NCBI GenBank assembly: GCA_017984035.1
Contig: JAGOAF010000042.1
Coordinates: forward strand, 1-11,541
Length of the DNA: 11,541 bases
Direction of reading: 5' to 3'
Source of the DNA: Flavobacterium sp.
GTDB taxonomy: Bacteria; Bacteroidota; Bacteroidia; Flavobacteriales; Flavobacteriaceae
A program made the translations under genes and the position numbers. The notes under the pieces were generated by a model, which worked only from the letters and a program-made list of their open reading frames with translations, ran no database searches and was not told where the DNA came from. This document shows positions 1 to 7,687 of this stretch, piece after piece (position 1 is the first letter of the stretch; every line of letters starts with the position of its first letter).

Positions 1-47
1 CTGAAATTTTGGACGAAACAATTCCCTTTACTGAAAAGATAAATTAG
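1..47 (+). CDS. 3' end of a rightward gene, product unknown (partial)
   Basis: The third forward frame is open from the window edge to a TAG at 45-47 and reads EILDETIPFTEKIN. Codon first positions are mostly purines, as expected of a coding frame, whereas the competing open frame (first frame, stop at 40-42) lacks this bias. If real, its stop overlaps the stop of the convergent hydrolase gene at 44-46. Only 14 codons are visible, so neither family nor function can be named. The call rests on composition alone. Confidence 0.4.
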   Translation, partial: EILDETIPFTEKIN

Positions 48-832
48 GATTTTACCGATTTGTAAAATTGAAACAAGACATCCTGTAAAGCGTCTTGGTT
101 TTCAATGTGTGACATATGACCATCAGGAAAACTGATCAATTGAACTTGACTGTCTTCTATTTGTTCTTTGGTTTCTTCGTAGTTTAAAACAGGATCTTTT
201 TTGCCTAACACCAATAGTTTGGGATAGGGAGTTAAATGCAATAAAACTTCTCTGTCATTTCGAATTTTCATTCCCTCTAACGAGGCAACAATTCCCTGAA
301 GAGGTGTAGTTAATGCTTCTTGTTTTACTCGATCAATCGCTTCTGAAAGGCGTTCTCTATTTTCTTCGCTAAACAAATTGGAGATGGATAACGAAATGAA
401 ATTTTGAAACGATTGTTTTACCGCCTTAATAGCGCGATCCCGATTGATTTTACGTTCGTCGCTATCAGCTCTGGAGGTGGAATTTAATAACACCAACCCT
501 TTGACTAACTCTGGATACAATTCGGCGAAAGCCAAAGCTACATAACCTCCCATGGAATGTCCGACGAGTATTGCTTTTCTAAGGCGTAATTTAGCAAGAA
601 CTTCGTGAACTACATCGGCGTTGTTTTCCATGGAATGGACATATCCCATACAACCCGTTTCGCCATGTCCCAATAAATCAATGGTTATAATTCGGAATTT
701 TTTGCTCCATTCTGGGATAAAAGCGTCCCACATTTTTTTATTTTCCAAAAAGCCATGCAATAACACAATAGCCGTTCCTTTACCTTGGTCGGTATAGCTG
801 ATGGAAGTGTTTTTGAAATGGGTTGTTTTCAT
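44..832 (-). CDS. Alpha/beta-fold hydrolase
   Basis: This 262-residue protein has the complete layout of the alpha/beta hydrolase fold. There is an HGF oxyanion-hole motif at residues 25-27, the nucleophile elbow GHSMGG with Ser93, an acid at Asp213 (GKKDPVL) and a catalytic His at 239 followed by the HIEN segment. A helical cap lies roughly at residues 120-190. No signal peptide or membrane segment is seen, so it should be cytoplasmic. It resembles MenH/BioH-like and general esterase members, but the substrate cannot be deduced. The start MKTTHFKN is the family-typical N-terminus just before the first strand. The gene stands alone: its own promoter motif lies only a few bases before the ATG, and the pepP terminator is upstream. 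Hydrolase identity is secure; the specific reaction is not. Confidence 0.93.
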   Translation of the reverse strand: MKTTHFKNTSISYTDQGKGTAIVLLHGFLENKKMWDAFIPEWSKKFRIITIDLLGHGETGCMGYVHSMENNADVVHEVLAKLRLRKAILVGHSMGGYVALAFAELYPELVKGLVLLNSTSRADSDERKINRDRAIKAVKQSFQNFISLSISNLFSEENRERLSEAIDRVKQEALTTPLQGIVASLEGMKIRNDREVLLHLTPYPKLLVLGKKDPVLNYEETKEQIEDSQVQLISFPDGHMSHIENQDALQDVLFQFYKSVKS

Positions 833-837
833 TGTGG

Positions 838-868
838 CAAAGGTAAATTATAAACACAAAGAGCGCAA
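838..868 (-). promoter_or_regulatory. Promoter of the alpha/beta hydrolase gene (leaderless or nearly so)
   Basis: On the minus strand a TTG (868-866) is followed after exactly 20 bases by TACCTTTG (845-838), a perfect match to the Bacteroidota -7 element TAnnTTTG. Since the -7 box ends 6 bases before the ATG (832-830), transcription should start at or within a base or two of the start codon. A 5-bp inverted repeat, gcgca (863-867) and tgcgc (886-890), overlaps the -33 box. A 9-bp direct repeat, AAATTATAA (845-853 and 891-899), flanks the region. Confidence 0.6.
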
Positions 869-921
869 TGTTTTTTCAAATGGAATGCGCAAATTATAAG
901 TTAAGCTATACTAATTCAAAT

Positions 922-955
922 AAAAAAAACGGTTCACTTTCGCAAACCGTTTTTT
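922..955 (-). terminator. Rho-independent terminator of the HMG-CoA synthase/pepP operon
   Basis: An 11-bp perfect stem pairs 924-934 with 945-955 around a 10-base loop. On the minus strand the stem core AACGG/CCGTT is followed by a run of T. It begins 17 bases past the pepP stop. The A/T flanks are symmetric, so it could also stop rightward transcription. Confidence 0.85.
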
Positions 956-971
956 CTATCTATTCTTCTAT

Positions 972-2264
972 TTAGGCATTCATTAAACTTTCGATTTCCT
1001 CTACCTCAATTGGAATGTTGCGCATTAGGTTGAAAGGAGATCCTTTTTCTTGAATGACCACATTATCTTCTAATCGAACACCAAAGCCTTCGGCTGGAAT
1101 ATAAATTCCAGGTTCTACGGTAAACACCATATTAGCTTGCATGGGTTCGGTTAAGATGCCGTAATCGTGTGTATCTAATCCCATGTGGTGTGAAGTGCCG
1201 TGCATAAAATATTTTTTGTAAGCAGGCCAATCTGGATTTTCGTTTTGTACATCGGCTTTGTCAATTAAGCCTAAACCTAATAATTCAGACGTCATAACTT
1301 TGCCCACTTCAATATGGTATTGTTTCCATAACGTCCCTGGAGTTAGCATTTGAGTTGCTTCATTTTTAACACGCAAAACAGCATTGTAGACTGCTTTTTG
1401 TCTTTCGGTAAAACGACCTGAAACTGGAATTGTTCTGGTCATATCACTTGAATAATTGGCATATTCAGCAGCCACGTCTAGTAATATCAAATCGCCGGCT
1501 TTACAAACTTGATTGTTCTCGATATAATGCAACACATTGGCATTATTTCCCGAAGCAATAATAGGCGTATAAGCAAAACCTTTGGAACGATTGCGAAGGA
1601 ACTCGTGAGCAAATTCGGCCTCGATTTCATATTCGGTTACCTCAGGTTGAACAAAAGACAAAACTCTTCTAAATCCTTTTTCAGTAATATCGCAGGCTTT
1701 TTGGATTAACTCCAATTCTACAGTTTCTTTAACCGAACGAAGGCGTTGTAATATCGGATTGCTTTTGGCTACAGCATGTGCAGGATACTTTTCTTTCCAC
1801 CTTTTTACAAAACGGGCTTCGCGAGTTTCGGTTTCTACTGTGGCACGATAGTGTTCGTTGGTATTGATATATATGGTTTCAGAATGTGTCATCATTTCAA
1901 ACAACACTTTTTCAAATTCAGTTAACCAATACACAGTTTTGATTCCCGACACCTCGAAAGCACGCTCTTTAGTTAATTTTTCACCTTCCCAAACGGCAAT
2001 ATGATCATTGGTTTCTCTCAAAAACAGCATCTCTCTTTGATGCTCATAGGGTGCGTCCGGGAAAAGCAATAAAATACTTTCTTCTTGATCTACACCGCTT
2101 AGATAAAAGATGTCGCGGTGTTGTGCAAATGGCATGGTGCTATCAGCACTAATAGGATAAATATCATTCGAATTAAAAACGGCTACACTTTTTGGCTTCA
2201 TTTCAGCAGTGAATTTAGCGCGGTTTTTAATAAATAAATTGCGGTCTATTGGATGGTATTTCAT
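972..2264 (-). CDS. pepP: Xaa-Pro aminopeptidase (M24B metallopeptidase)
   Basis: This 430-residue cytoplasmic enzyme should remove an N-terminal residue preceding proline from peptides, using a dinuclear metal centre (usually Mn2+). Residues 1 to about 150 form the AMP_N domain and about 175-425 the creatinase-like 'pita-bread' domain. By the E. coli PepP pattern, the five metal ligands are Asp263 (LLDVAAEY), Asp274 (SDMTRT), His359 (GTSHHMGLD), Glu384 (VEPG) and Glu399 (RLED). His366 corresponds to the substrate-binding His in the LDTHD motif. Length matches E. coli-type PepP (about 440 residues), and no signal peptide is present. The gene lies 28 bp after the HMG-CoA synthase stop on the same strand, so the two are probably co-transcribed, although a -7-like box in the gap may give it an extra start. 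All catalytic residues are present. Confidence 0.95.
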   Translation of the reverse strand: MKYHPIDRNLFIKNRAKFTAEMKPKSVAVFNSNDIYPISADSTMPFAQHRDIFYLSGVDQEESILLLFPDAPYEHQREMLFLRETNDHIAVWEGEKLTKERAFEVSGIKTVYWLTEFEKVLFEMMTHSETIYINTNEHYRATVETETREARFVKRWKEKYPAHAVAKSNPILQRLRSVKETVELELIQKACDITEKGFRRVLSFVQPEVTEYEIEAEFAHEFLRNRSKGFAYTPIIASGNNANVLHYIENNQVCKAGDLILLDVAAEYANYSSDMTRTIPVSGRFTERQKAVYNAVLRVKNEATQMLTPGTLWKQYHIEVGKVMTSELLGLGLIDKADVQNENPDWPAYKKYFMHGTSHHMGLDTHDYGILTEPMQANMVFTVEPGIYIPAEGFGVRLEDNVVIQEKGSPFNLMRNIPIEVEEIESLMNA

Positions 2265-2287
2265 ACGAATTAGAATTTATTAGGATA

Positions 2288-2295
2288 CAAATCTA
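2288..2295 (-). promoter_or_regulatory. Possible internal -7 element before pepP
   Basis: On the minus strand TAGATTTG is a perfect TAnnTTTG match. Its first three bases are the stop codon of the HMG-CoA synthase gene, and it lies 23 bases before the pepP ATG. No TTG occurs at the 19-20 base spacing seen at other promoters here; the nearest is 26 bases away. It is therefore only a candidate secondary promoter. Confidence 0.3.
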
Positions 2296-3654
2296 ATCAA
2301 TCCATTTGTAATATCTAGCACCAATTAGATTTGGATTTTCATTTTCAATGTGGTCTAATATCCATTCGCTTTTAGGAGACTTCACACTCTTTTTCTGCTC
2401 TTTTTTATGTAACTTTTCGTAAGTAGCAAAATCAATCTCTTGGCTTTGTTCTAATGTTTCAAACAATTGGGTTTTGATCACGGCCAATCGCCAATCAGCT
2501 TGAATGGTGCCTTCAAACACTTTCGATTTAGAGCCACTACCATAAGCTAAAAAACCAAATTTCTTTCCGAGAATATCTTTATTAATGTTGGCAAAATGGG
2601 CTAAAGTAGACAGGAATCCCATGAAAATGGATCCCGTGTATAAATTACCAATTAATGAAGATGCGATTTCTGCTGGTTGTAATTTTTGGTTAACAAAAGC
2701 ACGGTACTCCTCTGATTTGCTAACTTCTTTCAATTTGTTCTGATAGTCTTCAGGAGATTCATTTCCTGAAATAATTGGGTTTGCTGCGTCAAGAGCATAA
2801 ATTTCAGAAAGCATACGGCGTCCTTGAAACGAATACGGCAAGTGCATGATGATGCTTTCCCAAGTTGCATATAGCGTTTCGGTAGTGTTTTTTAATTTTT
2901 TCAACGAAAAGTAAGCGTTGCGCGTACGATCCATATAACATTGATTGGAATATTGGCCATCAAAAACGGGTTGGTCTTTGTGGATTTCAATTTCAGCTTC
3001 TAGATTAGCAAACCATTCCTTGTTTTCGTTGTTGCCAGTGATGGCCTCTTTTGAAATTGTTCGGTAGGGTTTGAAGAAATCAAAAACGCCTTTGGTACTG
3101 GTCGCCCATTCGTTTTCGAAAGCAATTATTTTAGGATTGGCAGTCACTAACATGGCTACAGCTCCTGCACCTTGAGTGTATTCTCCGGTCGAATTCAAAT
3201 CGTATTTGGCAAAGTCAGTAGTAACAACAATTGCTTTTTTCCCCGGATTAAGTCGTACAAAGTCCAAACAGTTCTGCAAAGCATCTACGCCACCAATACA
3301 GGCAAAAGTAAAATCCACCACATCACAATTGGCTAGAATATCTTCTCCAAATTTTTGCTCCATTAAAGCAATCAAAAAAGAACTGATCGGTTTTGAACTG
3401 TCTATAGCGCTTTCGGTACCTACATAAATTCTAGCAATTTCATTCAGGTTGATTTGGTTTTCCAAAACTAGTTTGGTCAAGGCATTAGCGCCAAAAACTA
3501 CAGTGTCTTGATGCACATCTGGCAATGTCATTTTAATCAAACCTAGCCCTTTTTCTAGTTTTTCGGGTTCTATATTTCGGGCAGTTGCCAATGTTTTTAT
3601 AGGCAAATGCAGTTGAGCAACGTCAAATGCAATAGCGTCAATTCCTGTTTTCAT
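2293..3654 (-). CDS. Hydroxymethylglutaryl-CoA synthase family protein
   Basis: This 453-residue thiolase-fold enzyme should condense acetyl-CoA with acetoacetyl-CoA to HMG-CoA, the committed entry into the mevalonate route that Flavobacteria use for isoprenoids such as menaquinone and carotenoids. The catalytic triad of bacterial HMG-CoA synthases can be placed at Glu81 (VGTES), Cys119 (DFTFAC) and His271 (MHLPYSFQGRRM). Other family marks are GNLYTGS at 337-342 and YGSGS at 371-375. The sequence after the nucleophile is IGGVDAL rather than the YAATPA of Gram-positive MvaS, so it is a divergent branch. A PksG-like role in polyketide beta-branching is the main alternative, but no acyl carrier protein or polyketide gene is nearby. 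The start is supported by family alignment and the promoter 20 bases upstream. It heads a probable two-gene unit with pepP. Confidence 0.88.
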   Translation of the reverse strand: MKTGIDAIAFDVAQLHLPIKTLATARNIEPEKLEKGLGLIKMTLPDVHQDTVVFGANALTKLVLENQINLNEIARIYVGTESAIDSSKPISSFLIALMEQKFGEDILANCDVVDFTFACIGGVDALQNCLDFVRLNPGKKAIVVTTDFAKYDLNSTGEYTQGAGAVAMLVTANPKIIAFENEWATSTKGVFDFFKPYRTISKEAITGNNENKEWFANLEAEIEIHKDQPVFDGQYSNQCYMDRTRNAYFSLKKLKNTTETLYATWESIIMHLPYSFQGRRMLSEIYALDAANPIISGNESPEDYQNKLKEVSKSEEYRAFVNQKLQPAEIASSLIGNLYTGSIFMGFLSTLAHFANINKDILGKKFGFLAYGSGSKSKVFEGTIQADWRLAVIKTQLFETLEQSQEIDFATYEKLHKKEQKKSVKSPKSEWILDHIENENPNLIGARYYKWID

Positions 3655-3673
3655 TCTTTTTGTTTTGAATCGG

Positions 3674-3703
3674 TAAAATTAAAATTCGATTTTCGAATAC
3701 CAA
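3674..3703 (-). promoter_or_regulatory. Probable promoter of the HMG-CoA synthase gene
   Basis: On the minus strand a TTG (3703-3701) is followed after 19 bases by TAATTTTA (3681-3674), which matches TAnnTTTG except at the final base. The -7 box ends 19 bases before the ATG, leaving a leader of roughly 13-15 bases. Confidence 0.45.
3684..3698. repeat. Inverted repeat ATTCGA-TTT-TCGAAT in the HMG-CoA synthase promoter
   Basis: Two perfect 6-base arms (3684-3689 and 3693-3698) are separated by TTT. The whole palindrome fits in the 19-base spacer between the -33 and -7 elements, where a bound regulator would block RNA polymerase. It is short and lies in AT-rich DNA, so it may be chance. Confidence 0.35.
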
Positions 3704-3941
3704 TTTTTTTACTAGTATATAATTGGTCATTTCTCAATTTTTACGGATTGTAGAATAAATCGAAATAAAAAATAGTAATTCTTTATTTATAAGTAGATAT
3801 CACTGCGTATAAATACGTTTAATTAAATTTCAAAATATTAGGAATTGTTTAATATAATTACATCCTAAAGCCTTGTGTTTATTGATTTAGCACTATTTTT
3901 ATCAAAACACTTTAAAATGATTATAAATAACGGCGAAAAGG

Positions 3942-3972
3942 TTGTAGTTGAATTGGATTTCTCCTATTTTTG
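3942..3972 (+). promoter_or_regulatory. Promoter of the sdhCAB operon
   Basis: TTG (3942-3944) is followed after exactly 20 bases by TATTTTTG (3965-3972), a full match to TAnnTTTG. The expected transcription start, about 3978, leaves a leader of about 29 bases before the sdhC ATG at 4007. This is the best-matching promoter in the window, as expected for a highly expressed respiratory operon. Confidence 0.7.
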
Positions 3973-4006
3973 TCACACTATTTAATAAAAATTTATTCAA
4001 ATTATT

Positions 4007-4834
4007 ATGGCAAAATCTGCAATTCTAAAGTCTTCTATTGCAAAAAAATATTGGATGGCTTTTACAGGTTTATTTTTATGTTTGTTCCTTTTGGGGCATT
4101 TAGCAGGGAATCTTCAGTTAATTTTTAGCGATGCATTGCATTTCAATCAGTATGCGTTGTTTATGACGACTAACCCGGCAGTAAAAATTTTATCTTATGT
4201 TACATACCTATCAATTGTATTTCATGCTATTGATGGGATTGTATTGACTGTTCAAAACAAAAAAGCTAGGCCGGTTGCTTATGCTAAAACAGACGGTTCT
4301 TCAAGTTCATTTTCTTCAAGAAATATGGCGGTTCTAGGAACTGTGATTTTGGTTTTTATTGTAACACATATGGTGAATTTCTGGGCTGTTATGCATTTTG
4401 ATAAAAACATGCCATTGCAAACCATTTCAATAGGAATTCAAGGTCAAGAACAAGAGTATTTTTTGACTACAGATGGAGGCTACCTGCCTAAAGCACAAAT
4501 AGATCAAAAAATGATTAAGATTGAAAACAGAACCGAATTTTTCGATGCTGCTGCCAATGTTAAAATTAAAGAAGGATACAAAGATTTGCACAAGATTACA
4601 TTAGCATTCTTTAAAGATCCAAAAACAGGTTTAGTTGCAACCATCTTGTATGTATTGGCAATGGTTACATTAGCATTCCATTTACTTCATGGATTTCAAA
4701 GCGCTTTCCAATCCCTAGGATTGAATAATCCAAAATATACGCCTGCAATTAAAAAGGCAGGAGCAGCGTTTGCGATTATAGTTCCGCTATTGTTTGCAAT
4801 CATTCCAGTTTACATTCACTTTTTCTTAAAATAA
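4007..4834 (+). CDS. sdhC: Succinate dehydrogenase/fumarate reductase cytochrome b subunit
   Basis: This integral membrane protein of 275 residues anchors complex II and carries the hemes that pass electrons to menaquinone. Five hydrophobic helices are visible at about 17-38, 60-82, 107-129, 207-229 and 251-272, the single-subunit layout of Wolinella-type (B-type) enzymes. Candidate axial heme ligands are His31 (GHLAGN), His73 (FHAIDG), His121 (THMVNFW) and His225 or His228 (FHLLHGF), which would give two hemes b. The loop between helices III and IV (about 131-200) is long and hydrophilic, making the protein roughly 50 residues longer than the flavobacterial SdhC I remember (about 220). Known topology would put this loop in the periplasm. 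It is first in an operon with sdhA 19 bp downstream, behind a strong promoter. Function is secure; the role of the insertion is unknown. Confidence 0.95.
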   Translation: MAKSAILKSSIAKKYWMAFTGLFLCLFLLGHLAGNLQLIFSDALHFNQYALFMTTNPAVKILSYVTYLSIVFHAIDGIVLTVQNKKARPVAYAKTDGSSSSFSSRNMAVLGTVILVFIVTHMVNFWAVMHFDKNMPLQTISIGIQGQEQEYFLTTDGGYLPKAQIDQKMIKIENRTEFFDAAANVKIKEGYKDLHKITLAFFKDPKTGLVATILYVLAMVTLAFHLLHGFQSAFQSLGLNNPKYTPAIKKAGAAFAIIVPLLFAIIPVYIHFFLK

Positions 4835-4853
4835 ATCAACATCAGAAGATATT

Positions 4854-6863
4854 ATGAAGTTAGATTCAAAAATACCAGAAGGTCACATTTCACAGAAATG
4901 GACTGATTATAAAGATCATTTAAAATTAGTTGCGCCTAACAATAGACCAAAAATTGACATCATCGTTGTCGGAACTGGTTTAGCAGGTTCTTCTGCAGCC
5001 GCTTCGCTTGCAGAAATGGGGTACAATGTAAAAGCATTTTGTTTCCAAGATTCACCACGTCGTGCGCACTCAATTGCTGCACAAGGGGGAATCAATGCAG
5101 CTAAAAACTATCAAAATGATGGTGATAGTACGTATAGATTGTTCTACGACACCATTAAAGGGGGAGATTATAGAGCACGTGAAGCTAACGTTCACCGTTT
5201 AGCGGAAGTATCTGGAAATATTATTGACCAATGTGTGGCTCAAGGTGTTCCTTTTGCTAGAGACTACGGCGGAATGTTGGACAACCGTTCTTTTGGAGGA
5301 ACACAAGTACAACGTACGTTTTATGCTGCAGGTCAAACAGGACAACAATTATTATTAGGAGCGTATTCTGCTCTATCAAGACAAATAGGTTTAGGGCGTA
5401 TTGAAATGTTCAATCGTCACGAAATGTTAGACTTGGTAAAAGTAGACGGAAAAGCTCGTGGAATTATCGCTCGTAACTTAGTTACAGGAGCAATTGAAAG
5501 ACATTCAGCACATGCGGTTGTCATAGCTTCAGGTGGGTATGGAAATGTATATTTCCTTTCTACAAACGCTATGGGAAGTAACGTAACAGCAGGATGGAAA
5601 GTACACAAACAAGGAGCTTTATTTGCTAACCCTTGTTTTGTTCAAATTCACCCAACTTGTATCCCAGTTCATGGAACGAACCAAGCTAAATTGACTTTGA
5701 TGTCAGAGTCTTTGCGTAACTCAGGACGAATTTGGGTACCTAAGAAAAAAGAAGACGCAGAGGCAATTCGCGCAGGAAAATTAAAACCAACGCAATTATC
5801 TGAAGAAGAAAGAGATTATTTCTTAGAAAGAAAATATCCTGCCTTTGGAAACTTAGTACCTCGTGACGTAGCTTCAAGAGCTGCCAAAGAAGTATGTGAT
5901 GAAGGAAAAGGAATTGAAGCGAATGATACTAACGAAGGGGTTTATTTAGATTTCTCTTCTGAGATTCAAAGCAAAGGAAAACAAGCGGCATTCGCCAAAG
6001 GAAATCATCATCCAACAGCAGAAGAAATTACTGCTTTAGGAAAAGAATGGTTGAAAGAAAAGTATGGTAACTTGTTTACCATGTACCAAAAAATTACCGA
6101 TGAAAATCCGTATGAAACACCAATGAAGATCTATCCAGCAGTACACTACACCATGGGTGGTGTTTGGGTAGATTACAACTTGCAATCTACTATTCCAGGT
6201 TGTTTCGTTGCAGGAGAAGCAAATTTCTCTGATCACGGAGCGAACCGTTTAGGAGCTTCAGCTTTGATGCAAGGTTTGGCTGACGGATATTTCGTATTGC
6301 CATACACAATCTCTAACTATTTAGCAGACGATATTCGTACCGGAAAAATCTCAACTGATTTGCCAGAATTCGCAGAAGCTGAAAACAGAGTAAAAGAGAC
6401 CATCAATCAATTCTTAAATAATAAAGGTTCTAAATCGGTGGATCATTTCCACAAACGTTTGGGATTGATTATGTGGAATAAAGTAGGAATGGGCAGAAAC
6501 GAAGCAGGATTAAAAGCAGCTATTGCAGAAATTGCAGCTTTGAAAGCGGAGTTCTACAAAGAAGTTAACGTTCCTGGTACTGCAGACGAGTTGAATCCTC
6601 AATTAGAAAAAGCACTTCGTGTAGCTGATTTTATTGACTTAGGTCAATTGATGGCAATGGATGCTTTACAACGTAATGAATCTTGTGGAGGTCACTTCCG
6701 TGAAGAATATCAAGATGCAGAAGGTGAAACACTGCGTGATGATGAAAACTTCTCTTTTGTGGGTGCTTGGGAATACAAAGGTGATGACATCACACAGGCC
6801 GAGCTTCATAAAGAAGAATTGAAATACGAGTTTATCAAAATTGCAGCTAGAAATTATAAATAA
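4854..6863 (+). CDS. sdhA: Succinate dehydrogenase/fumarate reductase flavoprotein subunit
   Basis: This 669-residue subunit carries FAD and oxidises succinate to fumarate (or the reverse) on the cytoplasmic face of complex II. The dinucleotide-binding motif [17 protein letters not shown] starts at residue 40. His72 in [11 protein letters not shown] is the site of covalent FAD attachment. Active-site elements follow: His266 (VQIHPTC), the proton-shuttle Arg337 (LVPRDVASR), His431 (VHYTMGG) and Arg465 (GANRLGAS). The C-terminal helical and capping region is complete, and the length fits the Bacteroidota/epsilonproteobacterial B-type group. Arginine is encoded mostly by CGT, and codon choice looks more biased than in the flanking genes, consistent with high expression. 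AGAAG lies a few bases before the ATG, one of the few Shine-Dalgarno-like signals here. The spacing to sdhB is 8 bp. Confidence 0.98.
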   Translation: MKLDSKIPEGHISQKWTDYKDHLKLVAPNNRPKIDIIVVGTGLAGSSAAASLAEMGYNVKAFCFQDSPRRAHSIAAQGGINAAKNYQNDGDSTYRLFYDTIKGGDYRAREANVHRLAEVSGNIIDQCVAQGVPFARDYGGMLDNRSFGGTQVQRTFYAAGQTGQQLLLGAYSALSRQIGLGRIEMFNRHEMLDLVKVDGKARGIIARNLVTGAIERHSAHAVVIASGGYGNVYFLSTNAMGSNVTAGWKVHKQGALFANPCFVQIHPTCIPVHGTNQAKLTLMSESLRNSGRIWVPKKKEDAEAIRAGKLKPTQLSEEERDYFLERKYPAFGNLVPRDVASRAAKEVCDEGKGIEANDTNEGVYLDFSSEIQSKGKQAAFAKGNHHPTAEEITALGKEWLKEKYGNLFTMYQKITDENPYETPMKIYPAVHYTMGGVWVDYNLQSTIPGCFVAGEANFSDHGANRLGASALMQGLADGYFVLPYTISNYLADDIRTGKISTDLPEFAEAENRVKETINQFLNNKGSKSVDHFHKRLGLIMWNKVGMGRNEAGLKAAIAEIAALKAEFYKEVNVPGTADELNPQLEKALRVADFIDLGQLMAMDALQRNESCGGHFREEYQDAEGETLRDDENFSFVGAWEYKGDDITQAELHKEELKYEFIKIAARNYK

Positions 6864-6871
6864 TTAGAATT

Positions 6872-7633
6872 ATGTCTTCAGCAAAAAACATCAATATAAC
6901 CCTTAAAATTTGGCGTCAAAAAGACTCTAAAGCCAAAGGGCAATTAGAAACTTACAAATTAAACGAAGTTTCTACAGCGAGTTCATTCTTGGAAATGTTA
7001 GACCAATTGAACGAGCAATTAATTAACGAAGGAACTGAGCCGATCGCATTTGACCACGATTGTCGTGAAGGAATTTGCGGAATGTGTTCGTTGTTCATTA
7101 ACGGACGTGCTCACGGACCAGATTCAGGTGTAACAACTTGTCAATTGCACATGCGTATGTTCCAAGACGGTGATACTATCTTTGTAGAACCATGGAGAAG
7201 TAGAGCTTTTCCAGTGATCAAAGATTTAGTAGTTGACAGAAGTGCTTTTGATAGAATTCAACAAGCAGGTGGTTTTGTATCCGTAAATACATCTGGAAAT
7301 ACAATTGACGCTAATGCTACTCCAGTTGCTAAAGACGATGCTGATAAAGCTTTTGAAGCAGCAGCTTGTATTGGTTGTGGAGCTTGTGTAGCTACTTGTA
7401 AAAATGGTTCAGCAATGCTTTTTGTTGGTGCTAAAGTATCTCAATATGCCTTGTTACCTCAAGGTAAAGTGGAAGCAACTAATCGTGTGTTGAACATGGT
7501 GCGCCAAATGGACGAAGAAGGATTTGGTAACTGTACGAATACAGGAGCTTGTGAAGTGGAATGTCCAAAAGGTATTTCATTAGAAAACATTGCTCGTATG
7601 AACAGAGAATATTTAGTAGCAAGTGTAATATAA
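6872..7633 (+). CDS. sdhB: Succinate dehydrogenase/fumarate reductase iron-sulfur subunit
   Basis: This 253-residue protein carries the three iron-sulfur clusters that pass electrons from FAD in SdhA to the hemes and quinone in SdhC. The N-terminal ferredoxin domain holds a [2Fe-2S] cluster at Cys64, Cys69, Cys72 and Cys90. The C-terminal domain has Cys166, Cys169, Cys172 and Cys231 for [4Fe-4S], and Cys176, Cys221 and Cys227 for [3Fe-4S]. The spacing of the last three ligands (221-227-231) equals that of E. coli SdhB (206-212-216). A glycine- and alanine-rich linker of about 20 residues (134-158) joins the domains. It closes the operon and is followed by a strong terminator. All cluster ligands are intact. 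Confidence 0.98.
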   Translation: MSSAKNINITLKIWRQKDSKAKGQLETYKLNEVSTASSFLEMLDQLNEQLINEGTEPIAFDHDCREGICGMCSLFINGRAHGPDSGVTTCQLHMRMFQDGDTIFVEPWRSRAFPVIKDLVVDRSAFDRIQQAGGFVSVNTSGNTIDANATPVAKDDADKAFEAAACIGCGACVATCKNGSAMLFVGAKVSQYALLPQGKVEATNRVLNMVRQMDEEGFGNCTNTGACEVECPKGISLENIARMNREYLVASVI

Positions 7634-7651
7634 CTCACCACTACTTTTAAT

Positions 7652-7687
7652 AAAAAAACGCATTCCTTTTCGGAATGCGTTTTTTTT
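7652..7687. terminator. Bidirectional terminator between sdhB and the secreted-protein gene
   Basis: A perfect 15-bp stem pairs 7652-7666 with 7672-7686 around a TTTTC loop. It has a CGCATTCC core, a run of A on one side and of T on the other, so it works in both directions. It begins 18 bases after the sdhB stop. Its last two bases are also the first two of the TAA stop (7686-7688 on the minus strand) of the convergent gene. Confidence 0.92.

Larger units (their letters stand above)
3655..4006. other. 352-bp AT-rich divergent intergenic region
   Basis: This region separates HMG-CoA synthase (leftward) from sdhC (rightward). It contains a promoter close to each gene and a short inverted repeat inside the leftward promoter. 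The middle stretch, about 3705-3935, is very AT-rich with scattered stops in all frames. I find no credible ORF, RNA gene or long repeat there. Confidence 0.8.

Noticed and set aside
3705..3935. Small RNA or riboswitch in the HMG-CoA synthase/sdhC spacer
   Set aside because: No stable hairpin series, conserved aptamer-like block or internal terminator is visible in this very AT-rich stretch.
5417..6236. Two leftward ORFs of 63 and 66 codons inside sdhA
   Set aside because: They are antisense shadows of a fully conserved flavoprotein gene.
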